A stretch of 64,000 bases of DNA from Streptomyces sp. NBC_00289 (GTDB lineage: Bacteria; Actinomycetota; Actinomycetes; Streptomycetales; Streptomycetaceae). The DNA is taken from assembly GCF_041435115.1 (NCBI RefSeq), contig NZ_CP108046.1, positions 8,494,001 to 8,558,000 on the forward strand, given 5' to 3'. Shown here piece by piece: positions 25,772 to 34,002 of this stretch. The stretch's first letter is position 1; every line of letters starts with the position of its first letter. The notes beneath the pieces are model-generated. The model saw nothing but the letters and a program-made list of their open reading frames with translations. It had not been told where the DNA came from and did not search any database. A program made the translations under genes and the position numbers.

Positions 25772-27010
25772 TCAGGGTGTGGAGAAGACCCCGATGCCGT
25801 TCGGGACGGGACGTTCCGCGCCGCCGCTGGGATGGTTGCGCACCGAGACGGTGGTCGCGCCCGGCGCGCGGGCGACCAGCGTCGTCGAACCGCCGCCGTC
25901 CAGGCTGAATGCGTCGGTCGAACCCAACGTCCGCATGAAGTCCGCCACTTCGGCGATCGTCAGGCCGCTTCGGTGGGCGGGCGCCCCGTCCACCGCGAAC
26001 AGCAGCAGACGGCGCCCGCCGTCCGCGACGCCCACGGCGGTCCGCACGGCCGAGGTCGTGCCGTCCAGACCGGGCAGCGGATGTCCGTCCCTGAGCACCG
26101 GATAGCCGCCGAGCGCGAAGCGGTACGGCTTCCGGGACGCGGACGCCACGAGCCGGTGCCGCACCTTCACCGCCTGGCCGGTGAAGTACTTCCGCAGCCG
26201 TTGCGCTCCCGCCTCCCGGCCGACGAGCACCGTCGTGCCGGAGGCGATGGGACCACGGCCCGGTGTGCCGGCGGCGGACACGACCCGGCCGCCGCGGACC
26301 GTCACCTCGTACGTGTCCGTGCTGCAGGCGGCGGCCCGGTCCGTGTCCGTGCCGCAGGTGGCACGGACACGGGAGGCGGTGCCCCACCGCGAGGTGAACG
26401 CGCCGACCGACCCCACCGGCAGCGCGTACTGGTTGAGCCCGCCGAGCGGCAACCGCTCCCCGGCGGCGGTGACGGAGCCGACGAGGGCCAGACTGTCCGG
26501 ACGAGCCCTGCGGTCGGTGCCCACGCCGATCACGTTCCTGGTCGTGGTGCCGGGCGGCAGTTCGGGTCCGAAGCGCTGGCCGTCCGGCACCGCCGCCTTC
26601 AGCACGTGACCGCTCGCGATCGCCGGCCCCACGGAGGCTCCGGTGGCCTCGACGCCCGGGTGCTGGGTCTCGGTGATGTTGAAGAAGTCGCCGTTCACTC
26701 CGGCCACCGCGCCTCGCGCGTCCGCCAGCCGGGAGACGGTGGCCCGTGCGGCGACCGTCCCCGGGTACAGCAGATCGACGCTCACGCGCGGATCGCGCAG
26801 GTCGAGGCTCAGCACATGCGCGTGCGTCGGGCCCTTGGCCGCCGCGAGGTCGAACTGCCGGTAGGAGACACCCGGCGCGATCCCGACCGCGCCCTGTGCG
26901 GCGCCGGCCGGTGCCGCCCCGGCCAGGCCCACGCCGGCCAGCGTGCCGAAGGCCGCCAAGAAGGTCAGTACCGATCCGCCCACACCCGATCGAATCTGAC
27001 GACGCGTCAC
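25772..27010 (-). CDS. Secreted phosphodiester glycosidase family (NAGPA-type) protein
   Basis: A 412-residue exported protein. A Sec signal (about 1-38, ending APAGAAQG) is followed by a mature region with the NAGPA/DUF2233 hallmarks AVAGVNGDFFNITETQHP (about 105-122) and DAFSLDGGGSTTLVAR near the C-terminus. Such enzymes cleave alpha-N-acetylglucosamine phosphodiesters in lysosomal targeting; bacterial members probably act on cell-wall or exopolysaccharide phosphodiesters. The GTG at 27010 has AGGGGGAG 2 bases upstream. The adjacent secreted phosphodiesterase at 24597 may act on related substrates, which is inference only. Confidence 0.85.
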   Translation of the reverse strand: MTRRQIRSGVGGSVLTFLAAFGTLAGVGLAGAAPAGAAQGAVGIAPGVSYRQFDLAAAKGPTHAHVLSLDLRDPRVSVDLLYPGTVAARATVSRLADARGAVAGVNGDFFNITETQHPGVEATGASVGPAIASGHVLKAAVPDGQRFGPELPPGTTTRNVIGVGTDRRARPDSLALVGSVTAAGERLPLGGLNQYALPVGSVGAFTSRWGTASRVRATCGTDTDRAAACSTDTYEVTVRGGRVVSAAGTPGRGPIASGTTVLVGREAGAQRLRKYFTGQAVKVRHRLVASASRKPYRFALGGYPVLRDGHPLPGLDGTTSAVRTAVGVADGGRRLLLFAVDGAPAHRSGLTIAEVADFMRTLGSTDAFSLDGGGSTTLVARAPGATTVSVRNHPSGGAERPVPNGIGVFSTP

Positions 27011-27094
27011 GACTCCCCCTGATGTCTCGTCAACTGTCCCAGGAAACAGGGAACTCAGGGAGAGTGCAGCAGACGGCGGAGTCCGGCGGGACGG

Positions 27095-27502
27095 TCAGCC
27101 GCCAACGACCCGCGAACGGGTGAGGAAACGCACCCCCTCGGGTGCTTCGAGGGAGAAACCGCTGCCCCGGCCCTCGACCACGTCGACGATCAGCCGGGTG
27201 TGACTCCACACCTCGTACTGGCTCCTCGACATCCAGAACCCCACCGGCCTCGCCACCCCCTCGACGTCGAGTTCCGCGAGCAGCACGTCGGAGCCGCCGG
27301 TGCGGAACTCGCCCTCGGGGTAGCACATGGGCGCGCTGCCGTCGCAGCAGCCGCCGGACTGGTGGAACATCAGCGGACCGTGCGCCTCACTCAGCCGGCG
27401 GACCAGACGGGCGGCGCCGGGGGTGAACTCCACGCGGGGGACCTCGTCGACGTCGGTGAGCGGAGCGTCCGCCTGCTCGGGGCGCGCCGGTTCCTCGTGC
27501 AT
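27095..27502 (-). CDS. DUF779 family protein
   Basis: A 135-residue cytoplasmic protein with the family core MFHQSGGCCDGSAPMCYPEG (about 45-64; Cys-Cys and a further Cys that could bind metal) and VGFWMSRSQYEVWSHTRL. DUF779 genes usually sit next to aldehyde dehydrogenases and may be accessory to them; no such neighbour exists here, so this copy is an orphan. The ATG at 27502 with GGGGA upstream is preferred over a GTG 15 bases earlier. A very strong hairpin just beyond the start side shields it from upstream transcription. Confidence 0.82.
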   Translation of the reverse strand: MHEEPARPEQADAPLTDVDEVPRVEFTPGAARLVRRLSEAHGPLMFHQSGGCCDGSAPMCYPEGEFRTGGSDVLLAELDVEGVARPVGFWMSRSQYEVWSHTRLIVDVVEGRGSGFSLEAPEGVRFLTRSRVVGG

Positions 27503-27529
27503 GCCAACCGTCCCCACACGTCGTCGAAA

Positions 27530-27567
27530 ACCTGGTCACCGGCCCATCGGCGGGCCGGTGACCAGGT
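27530..27567 (-). terminator. 16-base-pair perfect hairpin with minus-strand T-tract
   Basis: ACCTGGTCACCGGCCC (27530-27545) and GGGCCGGTGACCAGGT (27552-27567) pair perfectly around a 6-base loop. Read on the minus strand the stem is followed by TTTTC, so it would stop transcripts heading left into the DUF779 gene. It is the strongest dyad in the first half of the window. Confidence 0.7.
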
Positions 27568-28112
27568 CATCAGACGGAACGTTGCGAGACGGTTGCGGGC
27601 AGGGTGCCGTACGGCGTGAGAGGGGCGGGGAGGGGCCGGCCTCCTCAACCACCGGGTGGCTGACGAGCACTCCTTCGGCGACGCTGCCCTCCGGGACGTG
27701 CACCAGACGGACCATGCCCGTCGCCGGAGCCACGCCGGTCCACCGGCGCGACGGCGCCGTGCAGCCCGCCGGGCAGCGTCACCCAGAGCTGGTGCCGCGT
27801 GCCGGTCGGCCGGGGATCGGGCGCCGGGCGAAGGGCCGGAGCGAGTCGGCGGACGGCGGCGGACCGGTCCCGCCCCTGTGAGGCCTCCGGGATACGGGGT
27901 AGTCGGCTTGCCCGCGACCGAAAGCGGGCCCCCCACCTCGGGCCACGCCGCTCCCGTGCGCTCATCGGAGATGCATCTGTTTCAAAAGAGCAAAATGATG
28001 CTTGAGGATCAATGCCCCGGGCACACGCAAACCGTCACAAGCTGCCGTGTCCGCCCCGGTGAGAGACCCTGGGACGGGGACAGGCGTTCTGGTCACACCT
28101 CGAGGAGCGACC
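27568..28112. other. 545 bases without a supported gene
   Basis: No reading frame here has a convincing start, ribosome site and family match. Two minus-strand frames (27645-27965 and 27536-27733) together look like one broken coding stretch: the first has RHQLWVTLPGGLHGAVAP and the second continues in another frame with MVRLVHVPEGSVAEGVLVSH. This may be a decayed gene whose terminator is the 27530-27567 hairpin. The right end (about 27960-28030) is A/T-richer and probably holds the promoter of the ligase at 28113. Confidence 0.4.
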
Positions 28113-29309
28113 GTGAGCATGCGTATCGGAGTGGAGGAGGAGTTCCACGTCCTGGAGGTGGAAAGCGGAGTGCTCGTGCCACGCGCAGGCCAGATCCTGC
28201 GAAGACTCTCTCCGCAGACCTTCACGGCCGAACTGCACCGGTCCACCGTGGAGGCCAACAGCGGGGTGCACAGCTCCCTGCACGACCTGTACACGGACCT
28301 GGCCAGGACGAGGCGGCTGCTGGACACGGCGGCCTCCTCACTCGGGCTCGCGGTGGTGGCCGCCGGTACGGCACCACTGGCACCCGCCGCCGCCGTGCCT
28401 CCCACCGCCGACGCCCGCTACCGGCACATGGTCGAGGAATACCGCAAGGTCGCCGACGAGCAGCTGATCTGCGGTGGCCAGATCCACGTGGACATACCCG
28501 ACCGCGACACGGCGGTACGCGTCATGTGCGCGGTCTCTCCCTGGCTGCCGGTCCTGCTCGCGCTGTCCGCCAGCTCACCGTTCTGGCAGGGCTCCGACAC
28601 CGGATACGCGAGCTGGCGCACCCTGCTGTGGCAGCGCTGGCCCACCGCCGGCCCGATCGGCTGCTTCGCCGACGCGGCCGAGTACGACACCGCTGTGCGG
28701 GACCTCGTCCGGGCCGGGATCATCAGCGACGCGGGAATGATCTACTACGACGTCCGCCCCTCCGCGCACCTGCAGACACTCGAACTGCGCATCTGCGACG
28801 CCTGCCCGCGAGCGGAGACCGTCGTGCTCGTCGCCGGACTCTTCCGCGCCCTGGTCAGCGATGCCTGCGAGCGGCTGCGGGCGCCCGGTGCCCCCGGCTG
28901 CGAGGGGCACCACGAGTGGTTGCGCGGGGCCTCCTGGCGGGCCGCCCGGTCCGGTCTCGAAGGCACCCTGGTGGATCCCGAGACCCGCCGCGAAGCAGCC
29001 GCGTCGCAGGTCGTGGCCAGGCTCCTCGCCCGGCTGCGCCCGGCCCTCGAAGCCCACGGCGACTGGCAGACCGTCCACGCGCTCACCGAGGCCGCCCTCG
29101 CCGACGGCAGCGCCGCCCGCCGCATGCGCCGTACGGCACACGACGAGGACCTGCTGGCCTGCGTCGACATGCTGATCGCCGAGACCCGGGGCGAACGCAG
29201 AAACCCCGGCCGGACCGCCGCCGTCCCCAGCGACCCGCGGTCTTCCCCCACGGGCGGGGCACGCCGCCCGCCCCTCGGCTCCGGATCACCGGAGGCCATC
29301 GGACGCTGA
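28113..29309 (+). CDS. YbdK-like carboxylate-amine ligase (GCS2 family)
   Basis: A 398-residue enzyme of the glutamate-cysteine ligase 2 family, which makes an amide from a carboxylate and an amine using ATP. It has the start MRIGVEEEFHVLEVESG (metal-binding Glu cluster), the ANSGVHSSLHDL region, LICGGQIHVDIPD and YYDVRPSAHLQTLELRICD. YbdK members have weak gamma-glutamyl ligase activity, and their natural products are mostly unknown. GAGGAG lies 5 bases before the GTG at 28113; the ATG two codons later is an alternative. It heads a group with an AsnB-type amidotransferase and an S9 peptidase. Confidence 0.87.
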   Translation: MSMRIGVEEEFHVLEVESGVLVPRAGQILRRLSPQTFTAELHRSTVEANSGVHSSLHDLYTDLARTRRLLDTAASSLGLAVVAAGTAPLAPAAAVPPTADARYRHMVEEYRKVADEQLICGGQIHVDIPDRDTAVRVMCAVSPWLPVLLALSASSPFWQGSDTGYASWRTLLWQRWPTAGPIGCFADAAEYDTAVRDLVRAGIISDAGMIYYDVRPSAHLQTLELRICDACPRAETVVLVAGLFRALVSDACERLRAPGAPGCEGHHEWLRGASWRAARSGLEGTLVDPETRREAAASQVVARLLARLRPALEAHGDWQTVHALTEAALADGSAARRMRRTAHDEDLLACVDMLIAETRGERRNPGRTAAVPSDPRSSPTGGARRPPLGSGSPEAIGR

Positions 29310-29517
29310 TCCGCCGGTGAACGTCATGGGACCAGCGCACCGCGCACGCGCCGCGAACATGCGGCGCCGGTTCGCGGCAGCCGGAGCGTGCGCCCACCGC
29401 GCGGCTCCGTGCGGCCCGGTGTCATCCCGATCCGCGGACGCCGCAGACCCGTCCGCCCCGTCCGCGGCACCCCCACGCCGTCCGTCCCCCACCTACGAGC
29501 TCAGGAGAGATCCCGTC

Positions 29518-29625
29518 ATGTCCAGCAGCATCCAGGCCGTAGCCGGCAGGCGCGACGCGGCACCCCCGTACCGGCGCGCCGACGACGGTGTACGGAAGGG
29601 AGGCGGCCCGTCATGTGCGGTCTGA
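29518..29625 (+). CDS. Possible 35-aa leader ORF overlapping the amidotransferase start
   Basis: This short frame starts at an ATG with CAGGAGA 10 bases upstream and ends 13 bases inside the amidotransferase gene. The product begins MSSSIQAVAGRRDAAPPYRR and ends GGGPSCAV. It could couple translation to the downstream gene. Codon bias gives little support and it may be only untranslated leader; the rest of 29310-29612 shows nothing else. Confidence 0.25.
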   Translation: MSSSIQAVAGRRDAAPPYRRADDGVRKGGGPSCAV

Positions 29626-31397
29626 GCGGGGAGATCCGCTTCGACGGCCGTCGCCCCGACCTCGGGGCCGTCGAGCGCATGGGGGACACGCTCGCCGCCC
29701 GTGGGCCCGACGGCCGGGGAATCTGGACGCGCGGCGCCGTGGCGCTGGGACATCGGCGACTGAAGATCATCGACCTGTCGGACCTCGGAGCACAGCCGAT
29801 GACCGACGCCGCGGGCGAGATCACCGGCGTCTTCAACGGCTGCGTGTACAACTACCGGGAACTGCGCGAGGAACTCGGCGCTCTCGGTCACCGCTTCGCG
29901 TCGACGTCCGACACCGAGGTCGTGTTGAAGGCCTACCAGCAGTGGGGAACCGCCTGCGTCGAGCATTTCCACGGCATGTTCGCCTTCGCTCTCGTCGAGC
30001 ACCGGACCGGCCGTGTGGTGCTGGCCCGTGACCGGCTCGGCATCAAACCGCTCTACCTGGCGGAGACTCCGGGCCGGCTCCGGTTCGCCTCCTCGCTGCC
30101 GGCCCTCCTCGCGGCCGGAGACGTGGACACCTCACTCGATCCGGTGGCGGTCCACCAGTACCTGAGCTGGCACGCCACGGTGGCACCGCCGCGGACCGTC
30201 CTCAACGGCGTACGCAAGCTTCCGCCCGCCACCGTGCGGGTCGTCGAGCCCGACGGCAGCCGGCACGACCACCGCTACTGGCAGCCTTCCTACACGCGCC
30301 GGGCCGAGTACGCCGACATGGGCGCGGACGAGTGGCGGGACGCGGTGCTCGAGGCGCTGCGCACGGCCGTACGCCGTCGGACGGTCTCCGACGTTCCGGT
30401 CGGAGTCCTGCTCTCAGGCGGCCTGGACTCCAGCCTGATCGTCGCCCTGCTGGCGGAGGAAGGCTCGCAGGACCTGATGACGTTCAGCGTGGGATTCGAG
30501 TCGGAGGGCGGCGAGGAGGGCGACGAGTTCCGGTACTCCGACCTGGTCGCCAGGCGGTTCGACACCGACCACCGCCGGCTGATGGTGCCCTCCGACCGGG
30601 TGTCCACGGCGCTGGACGGGGCCGTCGCGGCGATGAGCGAACCGATGATCAGCCACGACGTGGTCGCCTTCTACCTGCTGTCCGAGCAGGTGTCCAAGGA
30701 CGTGAAGGTCGTGCAGAGCGGGCAGGGCGCCGACGAGGTGTTCGCCGGCTACCACTGGTACCCGCGACTGGCCGAGGTCTCCCGCGAGGAGGAGCCGGAG
30801 CGGTACGCCGAGACGTACTTCGACCGGTCGCACACCGACCTCGCCCGGGTCCTGCAGCCCCACATGCTGCCCGAGCACGACGTCTCGGGCCGCTTCGTCC
30901 GGGAGCACATGGCGGCGCCCGGGGCGCAGACCGCGCTGGACGCGGCGTTGCGGCTGGACACGCACGTCATGCTCGTCGACGACCCCGTCAAGCGGGTGGA
31001 CAACATGACCATGGCGTGGGGCCTGGAGGGCCGGGTGCCGTTCCTCGACCACGAACTGGTGGAGCTGGCCGCCGCCTGCCCGCCGGAACTCAAACTGGCC
31101 GACGACGGCAAGGGCGTACTGAAGCAGGTGGGCCGCAAGATCCTGCCCCGTGAGGTCGTCGACCGTCCCAAGGGCTACTTCCCGGTGCCGGCCATCAAGC
31201 ACATGGCGGGTCCCGTCCTGCAACGCGTGCGCGAGGCGCTCACGGCCCCTGAGGCACAACAGCGCGGACTGTTCCGGGAGTCGTACGTGGCCGAGCTGCT
31301 CGCGGCGCCCGACGACCACCGGACCAGGCGCGGGGCCAACGCCCTGTGGCAGGTGGCGCTGCTGGAGATATGGCTGCAGACGCACGGAATCAAGTGA
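29613..31397 (+). CDS. AsnB-type glutamine amidotransferase, N-acetylglutaminylglutamine type
   Basis: A 594-residue class II amidotransferase. Cys2 (MCGLSGEIRF) is the N-terminal nucleophile of the glutaminase domain (about 1-215, with GARGPDGRG-type and FNGCVYNYRELR motifs). The synthetase domain has the PP-loop SGGLDSSLIVALL (about 270), QSGQGADEVFAGYHWYP, and the C-terminal PFLDHELVELAA and LKQVGRKILPREVVDRPKGY. Sequence features recall the amidotransferase of N-acetylglutaminylglutamine amide osmolyte synthesis more than biosynthetic asparagine synthase. The ATG must be at 29613 so that Cys2 is exposed; GGAAGGGAGG precedes it. The usual osmolyte synthetase gene is not here. Confidence 0.88.
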   Translation: MCGLSGEIRFDGRRPDLGAVERMGDTLAARGPDGRGIWTRGAVALGHRRLKIIDLSDLGAQPMTDAAGEITGVFNGCVYNYRELREELGALGHRFASTSDTEVVLKAYQQWGTACVEHFHGMFAFALVEHRTGRVVLARDRLGIKPLYLAETPGRLRFASSLPALLAAGDVDTSLDPVAVHQYLSWHATVAPPRTVLNGVRKLPPATVRVVEPDGSRHDHRYWQPSYTRRAEYADMGADEWRDAVLEALRTAVRRRTVSDVPVGVLLSGGLDSSLIVALLAEEGSQDLMTFSVGFESEGGEEGDEFRYSDLVARRFDTDHRRLMVPSDRVSTALDGAVAAMSEPMISHDVVAFYLLSEQVSKDVKVVQSGQGADEVFAGYHWYPRLAEVSREEEPERYAETYFDRSHTDLARVLQPHMLPEHDVSGRFVREHMAAPGAQTALDAALRLDTHVMLVDDPVKRVDNMTMAWGLEGRVPFLDHELVELAAACPPELKLADDGKGVLKQVGRKILPREVVDRPKGYFPVPAIKHMAGPVLQRVREALTAPEAQQRGLFRESYVAELLAAPDDHRTRRGANALWQVALLEIWLQTHGIK

Positions 31398-31402
31398 CCG
31401 GC

Positions 31403-31464
31403 GAGCCGACGGCGCGGGCCCCCCGCTCGAAGACGCCCCGGCGTGAGCCGACGGCGCGGGCCCC
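31403..31464 (+). repeat. 20-base direct repeat, 42-base period, at the peptidase 5' end
   Basis: GAGCCGACGGCGCGGGCCCC occurs at 31403-31422 and 31445-31464. The 42-base period is a whole number of codons, so if read in the peptidase frame from a GTG at 31394 it gives the repeated peptide EPTARAP twice. Confidence 0.75.
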
Positions 31465-31537
31465 GCACGGGGAGGCACCCGCCCAGCCGGCCGTCGTCGC
31501 GCACCCCGGGGCAGCCGGTCCCGCCCAGGAGACCCGG

Positions 31538-33787
31538 ATGGACGGGCGGCAGCCGGCTGCCCGGCCGGCGGACGTCAGCGACGCCACCTGTTCCGCCGCC
31601 CCGTCTCTGCTGCATCTGCCCGAGGCGGCGGGCGCGCGTGACGCCGTGACCAGGCTGCACGCGCACGGCTGCTGGTATCCCTCCGCCAACCCCGACGGCA
31701 CACAGGTGGCGTTCATCTGTGACCGCTCCGGAGTTCCCCAACTGTGGGCCGGACCCGTGGACGGTGACGAGGTCAGGCTGCTGGACTCCGCCCCGGACCC
31801 GGTCACCGAGGTGTCCTGGTCGCCGGACGGCCGCTGGATCGCCTACACCACCGCGCCGGGCGGCGGCGAGCACTCCCGCGTGCTGTGCGTGCGGCCCGAC
31901 GGCACCGGCCGCCGCGCCCTGGCCGGCGCCGACCCCGACAGCACCGCCTACCTGGGCTGCTGGGCGCACGACGGCTCCGCCGTCGCCGTCACCGTCGCCC
32001 CACCGGCCGCCCGCACCTCGCGAGTCGGGGCGGGACACGCCCCGGCGGACCCCGGCCCGGCCGGCGGCCACGGGTACGGCACTCGCCCGCCGGCCGACTG
32101 GGCCGACCGTGACGGTCACCCGACCCTCCTCGGCGAAGCACCGTACGACGCGCGTCTGCGCCCGGCACTGACGCGGACACAGACACAGGCGGAACTGCTG
32201 ACGGGAGCGTGGACACGGCCCTGGTCCGAACCGGAGCCGACTCCGGAGCAGGAGTCGTGGCGTCGGCCGGGAGTGACGCCGGCCGAGGCCACGGCGGCGC
32301 TCACCGCGGCGCAGGCCGGGTCCGACGGTGGTCTGTCGGCCTATCTGATCGACCCCGACGGCCTGGTGTCCCCCGCTCTGCTCGCCACCGAAACGCACGC
32401 CGCCACCCTCCGCGTCTGCGATCTGAGCCGCGACGGCGGGCTCGCGCTGCTGCGCCGGGGGCCGCGCGGCCGGCGGGAGGCGGTGGTCCGGCGCACGGCC
32501 GACTCGGCGACGACGTGCACCGTGCCCGTCGCCGACGGCGATCCGTGGATCGGCCGGTTCTCCTCCGACGCGCGGACGCTGTGGCTGCGCAGCAACGCCG
32601 ACCGGGAGTACGCCGCGCTGTTCGCCGTCGCTCTCGGCGCCGACGGCGGGCCGCACGGCGTGTCGGTCGTGAGCGAGCGCGAGGGCAGCGACCTCGAACT
32701 CCTGACGTTGGCGCAGGACGGTCGCACGGCCGCGCTGGCGTGGAACGCGCAGGGCGCGAGCGAACTCGAACTCGTCGAGACCTTTCCGAAAACCCGCCGG
32801 ACCCCGGACGACACCGGGCCGGCGCGGCCGGTTCCCCTGCCCCACGAGGTCGTGACGCGCGTCGTGGCGGCCGGCCCGGGACGCCTGCTGCTCGCGCTGT
32901 CGGGGTCGCAACGCCGGCCGGGCGTGTGGTGGGCCCACGAGGGCGTGTCGCTCCTCCGCACCCCGTGGTCCTCCCGGGACCAGGACGCCGTCCCGCCGGG
33001 CCGCCCACCCGTACGCCCCGTCCCCCTGCGTCTCGGCGCCCGGGACGGGCTGCCCCTGAGCGGTTGGTACTACAGGGCGCCGGGCCGCGCCGCCGACGAG
33101 CCGGCCCCCTGCGTGATCCACCTGCACGGTGGCCCCGAGGAGCAGGAACGCCCGGTGTTCAACCCGCTGTACCACGAGTTGCTCGGACGTGGACTGGACG
33201 TCTTCGCGCCCGATGTCCGCGGCTCCTCGGGGCACGGCAGGTCGTTCGTGGACGCCGACCTGGGCGCCGGCCGCTTCGCCGCGCTGGACGACGTGGCGGA
33301 CTGCGCGGCCCACGTGGTGGCGGCCGGCCTCGCGGACCCGACCCGGCTGGCGGTCATGGGCCGCTCCTACGGCGGCTATCTGGTGTTCGCCTCTCTCGTG
33401 TGGCACCCGGATCTGTTCCGCACCGGGGTCGCCGTGTGCGGGATGTCCGACTTCCTGACCTTCTTCGCCGGTACGGAGCCCTGGATCGCGGAGTCGGCCG
33501 CGCACAAGTACGGCCACCCCGAGCACGACCGCGAGCTGCTGCACGCCCTGTCACCGATGAGCCGGATCGACGCGCTGCGGGTTCCGCTGCTCGCCGTGCA
33601 CGGTGAGCACGACACCAACGTGCCGCCGGGGGAGTCCGAGCAGTTCGTACGGGCCGCGCGTGAGCGGGGTCTGCCAGCCGAGCTCCTGACCCTGCGCGAC
33701 GAGGGCCACGACTTCCTGCGCGCGGACAACCGGAGACGGTTCCGCCGGGCCGCCGCGGACTGGATGCAACGGCAACTCCGCCTCTGA
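31538..33787 (+). CDS. S9-family (prolyl oligopeptidase-like) peptidase
   Basis: A 749-residue protein with an N-terminal beta-propeller-type region built of WSPDGRWIAY-like repeats and a C-terminal alpha/beta-hydrolase. The catalytic triad is Ser610 in MGRSYGGYLVF, Asp in VHGEHDTNVPPGE and His in RDEGHDFLRADN; the oxyanion loop is IHLHGGPEEQ. There is no signal peptide, so it is cytoplasmic. AGGAG 6 bases before the ATG at 31538 decides the start; an in-frame GTG at 31394 overlapping the amidotransferase stop would add 48 low-complexity residues. It probably turns over the small peptide made by the two upstream enzymes. Confidence 0.88.
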   Translation: MDGRQPAARPADVSDATCSAAPSLLHLPEAAGARDAVTRLHAHGCWYPSANPDGTQVAFICDRSGVPQLWAGPVDGDEVRLLDSAPDPVTEVSWSPDGRWIAYTTAPGGGEHSRVLCVRPDGTGRRALAGADPDSTAYLGCWAHDGSAVAVTVAPPAARTSRVGAGHAPADPGPAGGHGYGTRPPADWADRDGHPTLLGEAPYDARLRPALTRTQTQAELLTGAWTRPWSEPEPTPEQESWRRPGVTPAEATAALTAAQAGSDGGLSAYLIDPDGLVSPALLATETHAATLRVCDLSRDGGLALLRRGPRGRREAVVRRTADSATTCTVPVADGDPWIGRFSSDARTLWLRSNADREYAALFAVALGADGGPHGVSVVSEREGSDLELLTLAQDGRTAALAWNAQGASELELVETFPKTRRTPDDTGPARPVPLPHEVVTRVVAAGPGRLLLALSGSQRRPGVWWAHEGVSLLRTPWSSRDQDAVPPGRPPVRPVPLRLGARDGLPLSGWYYRAPGRAADEPAPCVIHLHGGPEEQERPVFNPLYHELLGRGLDVFAPDVRGSSGHGRSFVDADLGAGRFAALDDVADCAAHVVAAGLADPTRLAVMGRSYGGYLVFASLVWHPDLFRTGVAVCGMSDFLTFFAGTEPWIAESAAHKYGHPEHDRELLHALSPMSRIDALRVPLLAVHGEHDTNVPPGESEQFVRAARERGLPAELLTLRDEGHDFLRADNRRRFRRAAADWMQRQLRL

Positions 33788-34002
33788 GCCGTCGGACATG
33801 CCCGGACGCCTGGCGGCGGCGGCCCTTCCGGTCCCGCCGCACGCGCTCGCCGCCGACCGCCAGGAGTAGGTCGGGACAGTCGGGGAACACAGCGCGCCAT
33901 GGGTCTCGGAAGGGGCGTGGCGAGCGGGCGTGACTCCGCTGATACGCCATCGTGAGCGGAAAGTACTCGAAGTCCCTTTTGTTCATCTGGTGAGGACATG
34001 CG

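Noticed and set aside
28113..33787. Lasso-peptide or other RiPP cluster, because an AsnB-type protein sits near a short ORF
   Set aside because: The AsnB-type protein keeps its glutaminase Cys2 and full domain; no leader peptidase, RRE or transporter is present.
33809..33864. CCTGGCGG/CCGCCAGG inverted repeat after the S9 peptidase
   Set aside because: The arms are 40 bases apart and the GC-rich loop offers many alternative pairings; too weak to call a terminator.
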